Positions 26,415-35,890 of a stretch of DNA of 58,077 nucleotides are shown one piece after another. The DNA lies in assembly GCA_030151245.1 (NCBI GenBank), contig JASLEF010000016.1, positions 1 through 58,077 on the forward strand, in the 5' to 3' direction. The first letter of the stretch is position 1. The number at the start of each line of letters is the position of its first letter. Source of the stretch: Ignatzschineria sp. (lineage in GTDB: Bacteria > Pseudomonadota > Gammaproteobacteria > Cardiobacteriales > Wohlfahrtiimonadaceae). The notes below the pieces were generated by a model. The model did no database searches and was not told the DNA's origin. It was given only the letters and a program-made list of their open reading frames with translations. A program made the translations under genes and the position numbers.

Positions 26415-29400
26415 TTATTGATAGCTACTATTTTTGATTAAAAGATCAATCTCTTCCCACGTTTTCTCCAATCTTTTTTCTGAAACTGTCACCTTTGTTT
26501 TCATCGGTTGAGAGAAAAAAGAAACCGCCATCTCTTCAATCATCCAGCGATACTCCTCGACCAACGCTAACTTTTCTTCCCGTTTCCCAAAGAAGGCTTT
26601 TGCGGATTCATACTGCTGCCAGTGCTTCTCAATAATACTATTTTGGCTATTATCACGATTCATATTTTGAGGGAATCGTTCTACACGAAGTTTGATTGCC
26701 TCTAAAAAGCGCGGCAATTCTTCCCGCCACTCTTTCGGCGTATCGGTAATAAAATCTGCATAAATGAGACGATCTAAAGCATGTTTAATTCGCTTTTCAG
26801 CAATCGCACGATTCATGGGATGTAATTCATTTAAAGAATCTCTGACTTTTTTAAACTTCTCAAAAATCTCCACAATCAAGTTACTGAGCTTTGTGGCATC
26901 CGCTACAATTTCCTTACGCATCCTATCAAGCACTTTGTGAAATTGCGCTGCATCTTGAGGTAAATCTTCTCCTAAAAAGGCATCTTTAATAATCGCTCGC
27001 ATTAAATCATCTTGAAGTAGTGTTTCATTTCCTACCTGTTTAAAAAGCAGTCTGAGCTTCCCAAATTGAGGCCATTGCTTCCGGAGGTATTTAACCTGTT
27101 CGTGCAATGTCTTTAAGGTTAACAGCACTAAGCTATCAAGGTGCTTTTCTCTTGCTATATGAGGTCTATCAAATAGCTGTGTCTTTAAAGTGACGGGTTG
27201 ACTATCTGTCGCGATTAATGCCGGATATCCTTTTAGTTCAATACCATTACGTATAAACCGTACTTCAGGCTCAATCTTCCAATTCTCTAACGATAGTGGC
27301 TGATTGAACATTGCCGTATCTTCTTGTAGACGATGATCTTTTGTTTCACCTTCTTGATTTTCGGATAGAGATAGTTGATCTTTTTGCTTCCCCCGCTTAT
27401 GAGGATGAGAAGATGCTCTATTTCGTCCAAAGCTTTCTGCCAGCTTTTGAAATGCATTCTCTGCTTGCCCTCGCAACTTATGGGTTAATGCAGTCAGATC
27501 TCTCCCTTCTGCGATCGTTTTACCACCGGTATCTATCACACGAATATTCATGCGTAGATGCTTATCAAGAACCTCCTCATTGAAGAAATGGGGCTCAATA
27601 TTAACTCCAGAGCGTTTTGTTAGAAAATCAGCGATCTGAAAATAGAGGTTCCCTTCCCCAAAGGTTAACTTATCAGCCATCTCTTTTGCCACATCAGGCA
27701 GAGGTACAAAGTGCCGACGAAGCGCTCTGGGCAAAGAGCGCATGATTTCTGTAATCTTTTCTGTCAATAACCCTGGTACAAGCCAATCTAAACGGGTCTT
27801 TTCTAATAAGTTTAACGCTGCTAAAGGGACCATCAAAGTCATTCCATCATGCGCTGATGCTGGATCAAAAAGATAGACAGCCTGAAGCTTTAATTGTCCA
27901 AAATGAATTGTCGTGGGAAACTCTTCCAAATTCAGCACATCATTATTATCTAAGATGTCATCTTGCGTGAAGATCAGCGCATCATTATTTTTGCGGTTTT
28001 TACACCATTTTTCCAATGTCGCAACCGAATAAATATTCTGTGGCAAACGTGCATTGTACCATTCAAACAACTTCCACTCTTCGATCAATATATCACGGCG
28101 ACGAGTCTTCTCTTCCATCTCCGCCACTTTCTCAATCGTTTTTAGATTTTCACGGTAAAAATGTGCTCGAGTATGAATTTCACCCTCGACCAATCCTTCC
28201 CGTATCATCAATTCTCGAGAGATATCTGGCTTAATTGCCCCGAAGGAGACGGTACGGTTTTTAATAATTGCTAAGTTAAAGATTTTTACCGTTTCATGCG
28301 CTGCAGCTTGCCCTTGCTGCTTACTCCAATGGGGTTCTGTGTATTCTTTTTTAAGGAGATGCTTTCCTAGAGATTCAACCCACTCGGGATTAATCGCCGC
28401 ATTTAACCGCGCATAGACTTGACTGGTCTCCACAATCTCTAATGCCATAATCCATTTTGGGGGCTTTTTAAATAGAGAAGATCCTGGAAATATCCTAAAC
28501 TTTCGACCATTGCTTCCTGTGTAAAGTTTATCCTCTCCTAATTCTCCAATCTGATCCAAAATTCCGACTAAGATCGACTGATGAATCTGATCTTGATTAA
28601 ATTTAGGAAAACAATATTTTCCCTCCTTAAAGCCAGGTGGCTGATGAGTTGGATCATTTTTGGGAAATGGGTTTAATGAGAGCTTTAATTTTTGAAAGAC
28701 TGATTTAAGCTGTTGGTATAGATCAAACCATTCTCTCATCCGCATAAAATTTAAAAAGTGCGCACGGCTCTCTTTACGCATCTGACTTTGACTCTCTTTT
28801 TGCGCTTCGCCTTGATACCAAGACCAAAGATTCAATAGAGCAATAAAATCTGAGTGAGATGCCCTAAAAATACGATGCTTCTCATCTGCCTGTTGCTGAT
28901 ATTCAAGTGGCCTTTCCCGAGGATCTTGGATAGACAATCCCGCCACGAGCACTAATAACTCATGCCCAACGCCTTGATGCGCGCCATGAATCATCATGGC
29001 TCCAAATTTAGGATCTATCGGCATTTGCGCAAGGGTTTTTCCAAGTGAAGTTAAAGCGCCATTTTCTCTTACCGCTTTAAGCTCTTTTAATGTCTGAAAT
29101 CCCTCTCGTATTTGACGCATCTCCGGCATTTCAATAAAAGGAAAATTCTCCGGATTTCCAAGTCGTAAATGCCCCATTTGTAAAATGACTGATGCGAGAT
29201 GTGTTCTTAGAATTTCAGGATCTAAAAACTCTGGACGACTATTAAAATCTTCTTCACTATAAAGACGAATTGCAATCCCTTCCGCGACACGGCCACAACG
29301 ACCTGATCTCTGGTTTGCCGCAGCTTGAGCGATCGGCTCAATTAGTAAACTTTGCAGGCGCGAGCGTGCACTATATCGACTAACGCGTGCGACTCCTGTA

Positions 29401-30488
29401 TCTATGACATAGCGAATCCTAGGTACCGTGATAGATGTTTCTGCTACGTTTGTCGCTAATACAATTCGCTTAGGACCTCTAGGAGAAAAGATCTTATTTT
29501 GCTCTGCCTGGCTTAAACGGGAGAAGAGCGGTAAAACCTCATAACTCCGAAACTCTTTACGTAATAACTCTGCTGTTTCTAATATCTCCCTCTCGCCTGG
29601 GAGAAAAACGAGGATATCTCCTTCCTGCTCTTGCTCTAACTCACGAACGGCCTGAATAATTCCCTCTTCCATCTCTATGGGATCATTCTCTTCATCTAGG
29701 TGCAGATCTCGATAACGTATCTCTACGGGATAAGTTCTTCCAGAGACTTCAATAATCGGGGCTTTTTTAGGTCCACCAAAGTAGTTAGAGAATTTTTCAG
29801 GATCAATCGTCGCGGAAGTAATAATCAGTTTTAAATCAGGACGTCTTGGCAGAATGTTTTTTAAAATTCCTAAAAGAAAATCAATATTAAGGCTACGTTC
29901 ATGAGCTTCATCAATAATAATGACTTCATATTGATTTAAAAAGCGATCATGCGTCAGCTCTGTCAGCAAGATTCCATCTGTCATGAGCTTTAAGACAGTC
30001 TTATCATCTGTCTTATCATTAAAACGCATTTTATAGCCGACAAAATCCCCTAACGGTCTTTCAAGTTCTTCAGCAATTCTCTCTGCAACTGAACGCGCCG
30101 CTAATCTACGAGGCTGAGTATGCCCAATTAACCCTCTAGAACCTAAGCCCATCTCTAAGCAAAATTTGGCCAGCTGTGTGGTCTTTCCTGACCCTGTCTC
30201 CCCACAGATAATCACAACTTGATGTTTTTTAAGGGCTGCAATCACCTCTTCGCGCGCTTGGTAGATCGGTAGATCTTCTTGATAATTGAGCGCTGGGAAA
30301 TTTGATCGAATCTCATCAGTTGCTGTAGCTGAGGCAACAATTTGAGTTTTTAATTTCTCAATCATCTCTTGAGAAGGACTTGCTTCACGCTTTAAATTTC
30401 TCAGCTCTCGCGTCAAATAGTGACTGTTACGGGTCTGTGTAAAAGGTAATAGCGCCTCTAGCTGCGCAATTTCATTTTTAATATCCAT
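26415..30488 (-). CDS. hrpA: ATP-dependent RNA helicase HrpA
   Basis: HrpA is a very large DEAH-box helicase; in E. coli it is linked to mRNA processing and to rescue of stalled ribosomes. The 1357-aa length fits the full-size family member. Motifs in order: GETGSGKTTQ near residue 95, TQPRRLAARSVAER, DEAHERSLN near 195, SATID near 227, the second RecA lobe with TNVAETSITVP and QRSGRCGRV near 390, then the HA2 and OB regions. The long C-terminal DUF3418-type region, rich in basic and acidic helices, completes it. It stands alone between slyX and the DEAD-box gene, all on the minus strand, with its own terminator. Confidence 0.97.
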   Translation of the reverse strand: MDIKNEIAQLEALLPFTQTRNSHYLTRELRNLKREASPSQEMIEKLKTQIVASATATDEIRSNFPALNYQEDLPIYQAREEVIAALKKHQVVIICGETGSGKTTQLAKFCLEMGLGSRGLIGHTQPRRLAARSVAERIAEELERPLGDFVGYKMRFNDKTDDKTVLKLMTDGILLTELTHDRFLNQYEVIIIDEAHERSLNIDFLLGILKNILPRRPDLKLIITSATIDPEKFSNYFGGPKKAPIIEVSGRTYPVEIRYRDLHLDEENDPIEMEEGIIQAVRELEQEQEGDILVFLPGEREILETAELLRKEFRSYEVLPLFSRLSQAEQNKIFSPRGPKRIVLATNVAETSITVPRIRYVIDTGVARVSRYSARSRLQSLLIEPIAQAAANQRSGRCGRVAEGIAIRLYSEEDFNSRPEFLDPEILRTHLASVILQMGHLRLGNPENFPFIEMPEMRQIREGFQTLKELKAVRENGALTSLGKTLAQMPIDPKFGAMMIHGAHQGVGHELLVLVAGLSIQDPRERPLEYQQQADEKHRIFRASHSDFIALLNLWSWYQGEAQKESQSQMRKESRAHFLNFMRMREWFDLYQQLKSVFQKLKLSLNPFPKNDPTHQPPGFKEGKYCFPKFNQDQIHQSILVGILDQIGELGEDKLYTGSNGRKFRIFPGSSLFKKPPKWIMALEIVETSQVYARLNAAINPEWVESLGKHLLKKEYTEPHWSKQQGQAAAHETVKIFNLAIIKNRTVSFGAIKPDISRELMIREGLVEGEIHTRAHFYRENLKTIEKVAEMEEKTRRRDILIEEWKLFEWYNARLPQNIYSVATLEKWCKNRKNNDALIFTQDDILDNNDVLNLEEFPTTIHFGQLKLQAVYLFDPASAHDGMTLMVPLAALNLLEKTRLDWLVPGLLTEKITEIMRSLPRALRRHFVPLPDVAKEMADKLTFGEGNLYFQIADFLTKRSGVNIEPHFFNEEVLDKHLRMNIRVIDTGGKTIAEGRDLTALTHKLRGQAENAFQKLAESFGRNRASSHPHKRGKQKDQLSLSENQEGETKDHRLQEDTAMFNQPLSLENWKIEPEVRFIRNGIELKGYPALIATDSQPVTLKTQLFDRPHIAREKHLDSLVLLTLKTLHEQVKYLRKQWPQFGKLRLLFKQVGNETLLQDDLMRAIIKDAFLGEDLPQDAAQFHKVLDRMRKEIVADATKLSNLIVEIFEKFKKVRDSLNELHPMNRAIAEKRIKHALDRLIYADFITDTPKEWREELPRFLEAIKLRVERFPQNMNRDNSQNSIIEKHWQQYESAKAFFGKREEKLALVEEYRWMIEEMAVSFFSQPMKTKVTVSEKRLEKTWEEIDLLIKNSSYQ

Positions 30489-30744
30489 TCGGTATTTCTA
30501 TTATTAACTCTAATTCTATGGGAGGGATAACACTTCATCACGGAGTATTCTTAACTCAAACTTCCTGCAACTTTGCATACGACTATTTAGTCATCCAACT
30601 AAAAGTCTCTATAAAAGAGAACTACCAACGTATACACTAATAGCATCTGTTGCTCATTTGGTAAATTTAATACGAATATTCACCATTATCTATATCAGAC
30701 GAACCTGAAATGATGATACGCAAGTTTTGCCTTAAATCTTTCCA

Positions 30745-30993
30745 TTAGTAATGTGGGGGAACTTCTTCTGCAGCGCTCCAAGATTTCTCTTCACTGCCGG
30801 GCATCTCTTTTACCTTATCGATAAGTTGCTGCGAGACTCGAACTAAGCGATCGAGCATCTCTTGTTGCCGTATAATAGTTTGATTAAGATTCTCCACTGT
30901 ATATTCATGAAAGGCTTCACGACTCTCTAGCTCCATTACTCTGGCTGCTAACTCTTGGATTTGCTCTTCTAGCGTTAACGCTTTATGACTCAT
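30745..30993 (-). CDS. slyX: SlyX-family protein
   Basis: An 82-aa, almost wholly helical coiled-coil protein (heptad pattern about residues 6-62) ending in the family's typical PPHY. Its molecular role is unknown; the E. coli gene was named after its neighbour slyD, which is absent here. The start ATG at 30993 is preceded by GAAAAGAG on the minus strand, a modest ribosome site. It lies between hrpA and a tRNA-Gly gene, with about 250 nt of featureless sequence toward hrpA. Confidence 0.88.
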   Translation of the reverse strand: MSHKALTLEEQIQELAARVMELESREAFHEYTVENLNQTIIRQQEMLDRLVRVSQQLIDKVKEMPGSEEKSWSAAEEVPPHY

Positions 30994-31118
30994 AACGACG
31001 ATCTCTTTTCTAATATTGTGAACATTATATCCTGAAACAATAAGTTCGATAGATATCTCTCTTACCCTCTCCTTAAGTTAGATACAAAAGGCTGTAGATT
31101 GTTCTCAAATAAGGTACG

Positions 31119-31152
31119 AAAAAAAGCCGAACTGTTAAAAGTTCGGCTTTTT
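31119..31152 (-). terminator. Terminator of tRNA-Gly copy 1
   Basis: AAAAAGCCGAACT (31121-31133) pairs over 13 bp with AGTTCGGCTTTTT (31140-31152), 6-nt loop, T-run continuing on the minus strand. It begins 5 nt beyond the CCA end of the tRNA. Confidence 0.92.
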
Positions 31153-31157
31153 AAATT

Positions 31158-31233
<76 letters not shown>

Positions 31234-31247
31234 AGAAGATGTAGGCT

Positions 31248-31275
31248 ATTATAGACCGAATTCTTATTCTGTCAA
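31248..31275 (-). promoter_or_regulatory. Promoter of tRNA-Gly copy 1
   Basis: On the minus strand TTGACA (31270-31275), 16 nt, TATAAT (31248-31253): a full consensus promoter ending 14 nt before the tRNA. Confidence 0.92.
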
Positions 31276-31294
31276 TCCTATTAGTGACCAAATA

Positions 31295-31924
31295 CTAAAC
31301 ATTTTTTAAAAACGGCCAATAACGCATAAAGCCATCAATCGTTTGATTTAATGTCATAACGGTTTCTCCGTCCTTATGATCAGTGATCTCAATAGAGATT
31401 CCATTGAGAAAGACTATAATCATCGTTACAGAGGCTTCAATATTTGTCTCTAATGGCAGCTCACCACAAGCAACTCCTTCTGCAACTTTAGTTACAAGTT
31501 GCGCTCGAAGGTTATCTCGAATCTCTGCCAAGAACTCTCTAATCCCAATATTATCAGGACTTAAACCTTTATCACCTAATAATAGCAAGCAACCTCGAGC
31601 GGTCTCTCTTTGCGCAAGTACTTCAATGGCTCTCTTAAGCAAATTACTGAAAGCTTCTTTCGTCGAGACATCTTCTTTGACAGCGCCCCAGACATAAGCC
31701 CCTTCACACTCTATATATGATTTTACGGCCTCTTTAAACAAGGACTCTTTATCCCCAAAAGCAGCATATAAGCTTGTCGCCTTTAACCCTGTTGCTTCCA
31801 GTAATCTAGAGATTGATGTGCCTTCATAGCCGTATTGCCAAAATACATCCATCACCGTACGCAATGCTACCTCTCGATCAAATGTACGAGGTCTCCCCCG
31901 AGGATTTCTCAATTTTTCCGTCAT
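31295..31924 (-). CDS. TetR/AcrR-family transcriptional regulator
   Basis: A 209-aa TetR-type repressor. The N-terminal helix-turn-helix (about residues 17-60) reads GTSISRLLEATGLKATSLYAAFGDKESLF, the usual DNA-recognition layout. The C-terminal ligand domain resembles TetR_C types that respond to small organic or reactive molecules, but the ligand is not readable. AGGAA precedes the ATG by 4 nt. No obvious target gene is adjacent: upstream is a 776-nt gap that holds a 16-nt perfect palindrome about 120 nt from the start, then the divergent glutamine amidotransferase gene. Autoregulation, or control of that gene, is an inference. Confidence 0.92.
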   Translation of the reverse strand: MTEKLRNPRGRPRTFDREVALRTVMDVFWQYGYEGTSISRLLEATGLKATSLYAAFGDKESLFKEAVKSYIECEGAYVWGAVKEDVSTKEAFSNLLKRAIEVLAQRETARGCLLLLGDKGLSPDNIGIREFLAEIRDNLRAQLVTKVAEGVACGELPLETNIEASVTMIIVFLNGISIEITDHKDGETVMTLNQTIDGFMRYWPFLKNV

Positions 31925-32700
31925 GATTTCCTATTGATGTTGACTAAAAAATAGTGCCTACTCCTGCAAAACTTTACTGCAAAGCGATCTCTTTTTCTAA
32001 TTTTTCATGCAAATAAGTAAAAATATATAAATAATCAGAAAGATAATCAGCTGATTATTTTACTAATTCAATAATAAATTTTGAGTAACCATTCACCAGT
32101 TTTTAGACACTTACCGCTACACAATTCTCCTCATCTTAAAAAATATCAGAATCAATCCTGAATTCATCACGCGATCATCATTAAAATCACAGTCAAAGAG
32201 ATCACTTCAGTATAATGGATGCCTCTACCTGTGCCTATAGCCCACTCGATCTACCCCTTTCACGAACAATATCTCGCCCCCAAATCCCGTTCTACAATAG
32301 AAATGAAAATACCGCCCCTTTTAATGCTCCCCCTCTTACATTTAATTTCGGCAAGAATAACCATCTATCCTCAACCTCTAAACCTCTATTGCATCACCCA
32401 TGAATATGATCACTTACCATTTAAGCCTCTTTTAATAATCCCCAGCTAATCCCTCATCATGTCATTAATGCCATAGCATCAACGCTTCACATACGTCTGA
32501 AAGAGTGCTCTAACTTATACAAACCCCCTATTAATTCTGCACTTATCGAAATCATGGCTGAATATTGACGCCTCCCCCTCTATACAACCTGCTAAAAGAA
32601 GAAATTTGATGTATTCTTTATCGTGGTTACACTATGATTTATCAGATAAGTTTGTGTCATCGCTATTAACAAGCGGCAAAAATTAGAGGGAATTCACATC
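31925..32700. other. Gene-free gap between tetR and the glutamine amidotransferase gene
   Basis: About 776 nt without a supportable gene. Two overlapping open frames at 32215-32449 have no ribosome site, and their proline- and histidine-rich translations look random. The only clear structure is the palindrome at 32043-32058. A TATAAT at 32211-32216 (plus) has no good -35. Confidence 0.5.
32031..32058. promoter_or_regulatory. Candidate TetR-family operator
   Basis: ATAATCAGCTGATTAT (32043-32058) is a perfect 16-nt palindrome. The half-site ATAATCAG occurs once more at 32031-32038, 12 nt upstream. Size and symmetry suit a dimeric TetR regulator encoded next door. Confidence 0.5.
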
Positions 32701-33567
32701 ATGTGCCAATTATTAGGAATGAATTGCAATACACCGACAGATATCATCTTCTCTTTTGAAGGATTTCGCCGCAGAGGCGGAGAAACTGATATCCATGTCG
32801 ATGGATTTGGAATCGCTTTCTTTGAAGGAAAAGGTGTTCGTATCTATCAAGATGATGCGCCCTGTGCTTCTTCTCCTGTCGCAGATTTGGTAAAGGGGTA
32901 TCAAATCAAATCTAAAAATGTGATCTCTCATATTCGTAAGGCAACTCACGGGCAGGTTTCATTAGCTAATACACATCCCTTTATGCGAGAGCTATGGGGA
33001 GAATATTGGTTGTTTGCACATAATGGACATCTGAATAATCCCTCTGAACTATTTAAAGATTACCCACAGCAATACTACCGCCCAGTAGGTTCCACAGATT
33101 CAGAGTATGCCTTTTGCTATATCCTCGAACACTTACAACATACCTTCCGGGAAAAACCTTCTAAAGAGGCTCTCTTTGCTGAGATCTTATCATTGACAGA
33201 AAAAATACGCGAAGCGGGAATATTTAACTTTATTCTCAGTAATGGTGAATGGATGATTGCCCATTCAAGCACTTTACTTCACTATATTGTCCGCAAAGCA
33301 CCTTTCGGCGAAGCTAAATTATTAGATGATGATGTCAGTATCGATTTTGCAGCCGTCACAACCCCCACCGATCGCGTTGCGGTCATTGCGACACTTCCCT
33401 TAACGTCTAATGAAGAGTGGCATCAGTTTGCAACCAATGAGCTTTTAATGTTTGAAGAGGGAGAAGTGATCTCTCGCCATTGCCCAGATCCCCAATCCTT
33501 TATGAGTATTGAAGATGCCCTAAAACTAGCCAGTGCCGTTGGGGCTGCTGCCAATAGCGTCATCTAA
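32701..33567 (+). CDS. Class II glutamine amidotransferase (YafJ-like)
   Basis: A 288-aa Ntn-type glutamine amidotransferase of the YafJ/GATase_4 group, which hydrolyses glutamine to release ammonia for a partner or substrate not known here. The nucleophile is C2, right after the start methionine (MCQLLGM), as the family requires. Other landmarks are DIHVDGFGIAFF near residue 31, HIRKATHG near 80, NTHPFMRELWG and FAHNGHL near 105, and GSTDSEYAFCYIL near 138. AGAGGGAA lies upstream of the ATG. No synthetase partner is adjacent, so it may act alone. It may share a transcript with the DUF4326 gene, though 260 nt separate them. Confidence 0.9.
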   Translation: MCQLLGMNCNTPTDIIFSFEGFRRRGGETDIHVDGFGIAFFEGKGVRIYQDDAPCASSPVADLVKGYQIKSKNVISHIRKATHGQVSLANTHPFMRELWGEYWLFAHNGHLNNPSELFKDYPQQYYRPVGSTDSEYAFCYILEHLQHTFREKPSKEALFAEILSLTEKIREAGIFNFILSNGEWMIAHSSTLLHYIVRKAPFGEAKLLDDDVSIDFAAVTTPTDRVAVIATLPLTSNEEWHQFATNELLMFEEGEVISRHCPDPQSFMSIEDALKLASAVGAAANSVI

Positions 33568-33689
33568 GTGTAGCCCGCTGAAGGTCAGAGTTAACTATCA
33601 AAACCTATTGGCTTTAAAACTCGCTGAGTTCTGTAAATCAGAGCGCCGGTCGCCACTGATGAATTCTGCTACAATAAGGAGATAACTCA

Positions 33690-33797
33690 TTGAAATCAGC
33701 AAATGACAAACAAGTCATAATGAAAAGTCACCATAAAAGATTAACGCTTTTTCAAAAAAGGCTTTTATCATTATTTTCAAAAGCTGTTTTACTTTAA
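33690..33797 (+). CDS. Possible small basic peptide ORF (35 aa)
   Basis: Read by eye: TTG at 33690 is preceded by a strong ribosome site, AAGGAG (33676-33681), 8 nt away, and the frame runs 35 codons to TAA at 33795. The peptide is basic at the N-terminal half (MKSHHKRL) and ends in a hydrophobic, amphipathic stretch (SLFSKAVLL). It could be a leader peptide for the following gene, an antimicrobial or toxin-like peptide, or chance. No similarity is recognised. Confidence 0.25.
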   Translation: MKSANDKQVIMKSHHKRLTLFQKRLLSLFSKAVLL

Positions 33798-33831
33798 CTA
33801 TTGAATAGTATTCAGGATATTGATCTATTTT

Positions 33832-34293
33832 ATGGAAAAATTAACGACCCATACGCGCTTTGTCAACCTCCGCCAAGAACCATTTGATATCTATATTGGC
33901 CGCGGTAATCGTTATGGACAAAAAGGTCTATACGGGAATCCTTATTTTCGTAATGATCAAAATCGCGAAGCGGCTATTGCCCAATATATCCCTTACATGA
34001 AGCACAAACTTATGCAAAATACTGCTTTCATGCTTGAATTTTTAACCCTTAAAGACAAAACCCTTGGCTGTTATTGTAAACCTAAACATTGCCACGGCGA
34101 AGTCTTGATTAGTCTCTTAAATTACTTATTTAGCCACTTTAATAGCACAATCAAACCGCTAGCATTAAGAGCAAGTATACAAGATCCCCTTTCAAAAGAA
34201 GAAGCTCTGGAGTTACATGCAAATGTCAATCAACTCTTAATGGATTATCACTATATCAAGAATAAAAAAGTCAATGAAAGCATCGATAAATAG
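33832..34293 (+). CDS. DUF4326-domain protein
   Basis: A 153-aa protein filling most of one DUF4326 domain, whose function is unknown. Conserved points are RFVNLRQEP near the start, YIGRGNRYG and LYGNPYF around residues 22-45, AIAQYIPY, and the Cys/His cluster LGCYCKPKHCHGEVL near residue 80. The cluster looks like a metal site or a set of catalytic cysteines. I prefer ATG 33832 to the TTG at 33820, which sits only 2 nt from the AGGA. The tail after the Cys/His cluster is helical and unremarkable. The gene lies between the glutamine amidotransferase and tRNA-Gly copy 2. Confidence 0.82.
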   Translation: MEKLTTHTRFVNLRQEPFDIYIGRGNRYGQKGLYGNPYFRNDQNREAAIAQYIPYMKHKLMQNTAFMLEFLTLKDKTLGCYCKPKHCHGEVLISLLNYLFSHFNSTIKPLALRASIQDPLSKEEALELHANVNQLLMDYHYIKNKKVNESIDK

Positions 34294-34412
34294 CGACTAT
34301 CTTTCATATCAAGCGTCAAAAATGAAACGCCAGACTACTTGCTTATTTTCTAGTTAATCAAAGCTATTAAAACACCATTTTGACATCTGCCAACTTTAAC
34401 TCGGACAATGCA

Positions 34413-34446
34413 AAAGGCCTAGTAATAATCATATTACTAGGCCTTT
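34413..34446 (-). terminator. Terminator of tRNA-Gly copy 2
   Basis: AAAGGCCTAGTAATA (34413-34427) pairs perfectly over 15 bp with TATTACTAGGCCTTT (34432-34446), loop ATCA. Shared in sequence with copy 3, unlike copies 1 and 4. Confidence 0.88.
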
Positions 34447-34452
34447 AATATT

Positions 34453-34528
<76 letters not shown>

Positions 34529-34542
34529 TGAACAGGTAGAGA

Positions 34543-34570
34543 ATTATAACGAATAAAGAGATAGATGCAA
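34543..34570 (-). promoter_or_regulatory. Promoter of tRNA-Gly copy 2
   Basis: On the minus strand TTGCAT (34565-34570), 16 nt, TATAAT (34543-34548). Confidence 0.88.
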
Positions 34571-35094
34571 GAAATATTACAACTTCGTCAAATATTCATT
34601 CAGAATGATAATTCTATCAAGAACTTTAGTGAGAAGCTTCTCCCTTTTAAATGCTTAATGCCCACCCGCTACATCTTTCACCAACCAGAAACTTATGGCT
34701 CACTGATCGTCTGATCTAATCGAAATAAATAATACCTATGAAATTCCGATTAAAATTATCTGCTCAATTAATCTATGGTAGCTAGGCGGGATTTCCCCTT
34801 GATAAAACAAGAAGAGCCCTCTTGCATCATCGCCTTCTCTTCTAAGGCGCTTTTTATCTAAAGTGATGATAAAATGCATCTCCATTTAAGAGTCTCTAAT
34901 GGCTGCTGGCAAGAAAATTTCTCTAGCCGAGTGCATATTACGCTTAGAACTTGAGGTCACTTCTCTTTTAATCAGATCATCTCAAATCGAACTCCCCCCT
35001 ATACAACTGGCGATAAGCTAAAATAGGCAGTTAACTAAAGGTTAGTATTAACCCCCTTTTTTTAGAGTCTATCAACCTAAACGCCGATAATGCA
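34571..35094. other. Non-coding gap between tRNA-Gly copies 2 and 3
   Basis: About 520 nt with no gene-like frame. The one clear element is the hairpin at 34831-34855. The sequence may be the remains of a lost gene, but I could not match it to a family. Confidence 0.4.
34831..34855 (+). terminator. Orphan terminator-like hairpin
   Basis: CGCCTT (34831-34836) pairs with AAGGCG (34844-34849), then C and TTTTT. It lies on the plus strand with no gene ending near it: either a small RNA ends here or it is left over from a lost gene. Confidence 0.45.
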
Positions 35095-35128
35095 AAAGGC
35101 CTAGTAACAGTAACATTACTAGGCCTTT
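35094..35128 (-). terminator. Terminator of tRNA-Gly copy 3
   Basis: AAAGGCCTAGTAA (35095-35107) pairs with TTACTAGGCCTTT (35116-35128), 8-nt loop. Near-copy of the copy 2 terminator, differing in the loop. Confidence 0.88.
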
Positions 35129-35134
35129 AATATT

Positions 35135-35210
<76 letters not shown>

Positions 35211-35223
35211 AAACAGGATCTGA

Positions 35224-35251
35224 ATTATAAGCCATTTTTTTTAAGATGCAA
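35224..35251 (-). promoter_or_regulatory. Promoter of tRNA-Gly copy 3
   Basis: On the minus strand TTGCAT (35246-35251), 16 nt, TATAAT (35224-35229), the same arrangement as copy 2. Confidence 0.88.
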
Positions 35252-35890
35252 CCTCAATTACTCATTCGATAATTTTTTGTACAGCTTATTAACTTCACTA
35301 ATTAAAGTAGAATAGAACATTAAAAAAATAATGTGATGATTCCATCATCCGACAATTCCATAACATCTGATATTTTCTTCAAAAAACATTGAGTGATACC
35401 CCATATTCAAAAGTCCCTCATTTCTAGATACCCATCAGCGAGTCTTGCTTATTCACGCAATAGTAATCATAGGTTGTTTTGTGTGAACAGCAGCGTCAGC
35501 GTCATTTCACTTAAAAAAACTTCTAGAAACAACTCCTGATAGGCCAAAAGTAGGTTACATTCGAGTCATTCATCAGCTTTCAAAAGAACTTTGAACCAGA
35601 TAGTCTTCACTATTTCACTATCAAAAACTATAAAAACTACGAAAATATCGCTATCAAAAGACTCATGCGATGAATCCTCACAAAGCCAATAAGAAGAACT
35701 TTATTTAAAAAATAAAACAACACACCCCAAAAATCCTTTTAAATTTTTATACATCTCATAGGGATGATCGTTATAATATTTCCCTTTTCAATCAACAACT
35801 GCTCTCGCAAGATCGATTACTTCCGCTCACCATAAATAAGTGAACGCTATGAAATAGATGCTTGCCCAGAATTTATTTAGGAGATCGTCC
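35252..35890. other. Non-coding gap upstream of gltP
   Basis: About 640 nt without a supportable gene. It should include the gltP promoter: a TATAAT at 35772-35777 is the best -10 candidate but lacks a good -35. AGGAG at 35879-35883 is the gltP ribosome site. Confidence 0.4.

Noticed and set aside
32215..32449. Two overlapping plus-strand open frames of 62 and 76 codons upstream of the amidotransferase gene
   Set aside because: No ribosome sites, and proline-, histidine- and leucine-rich translations typical of chance frames.
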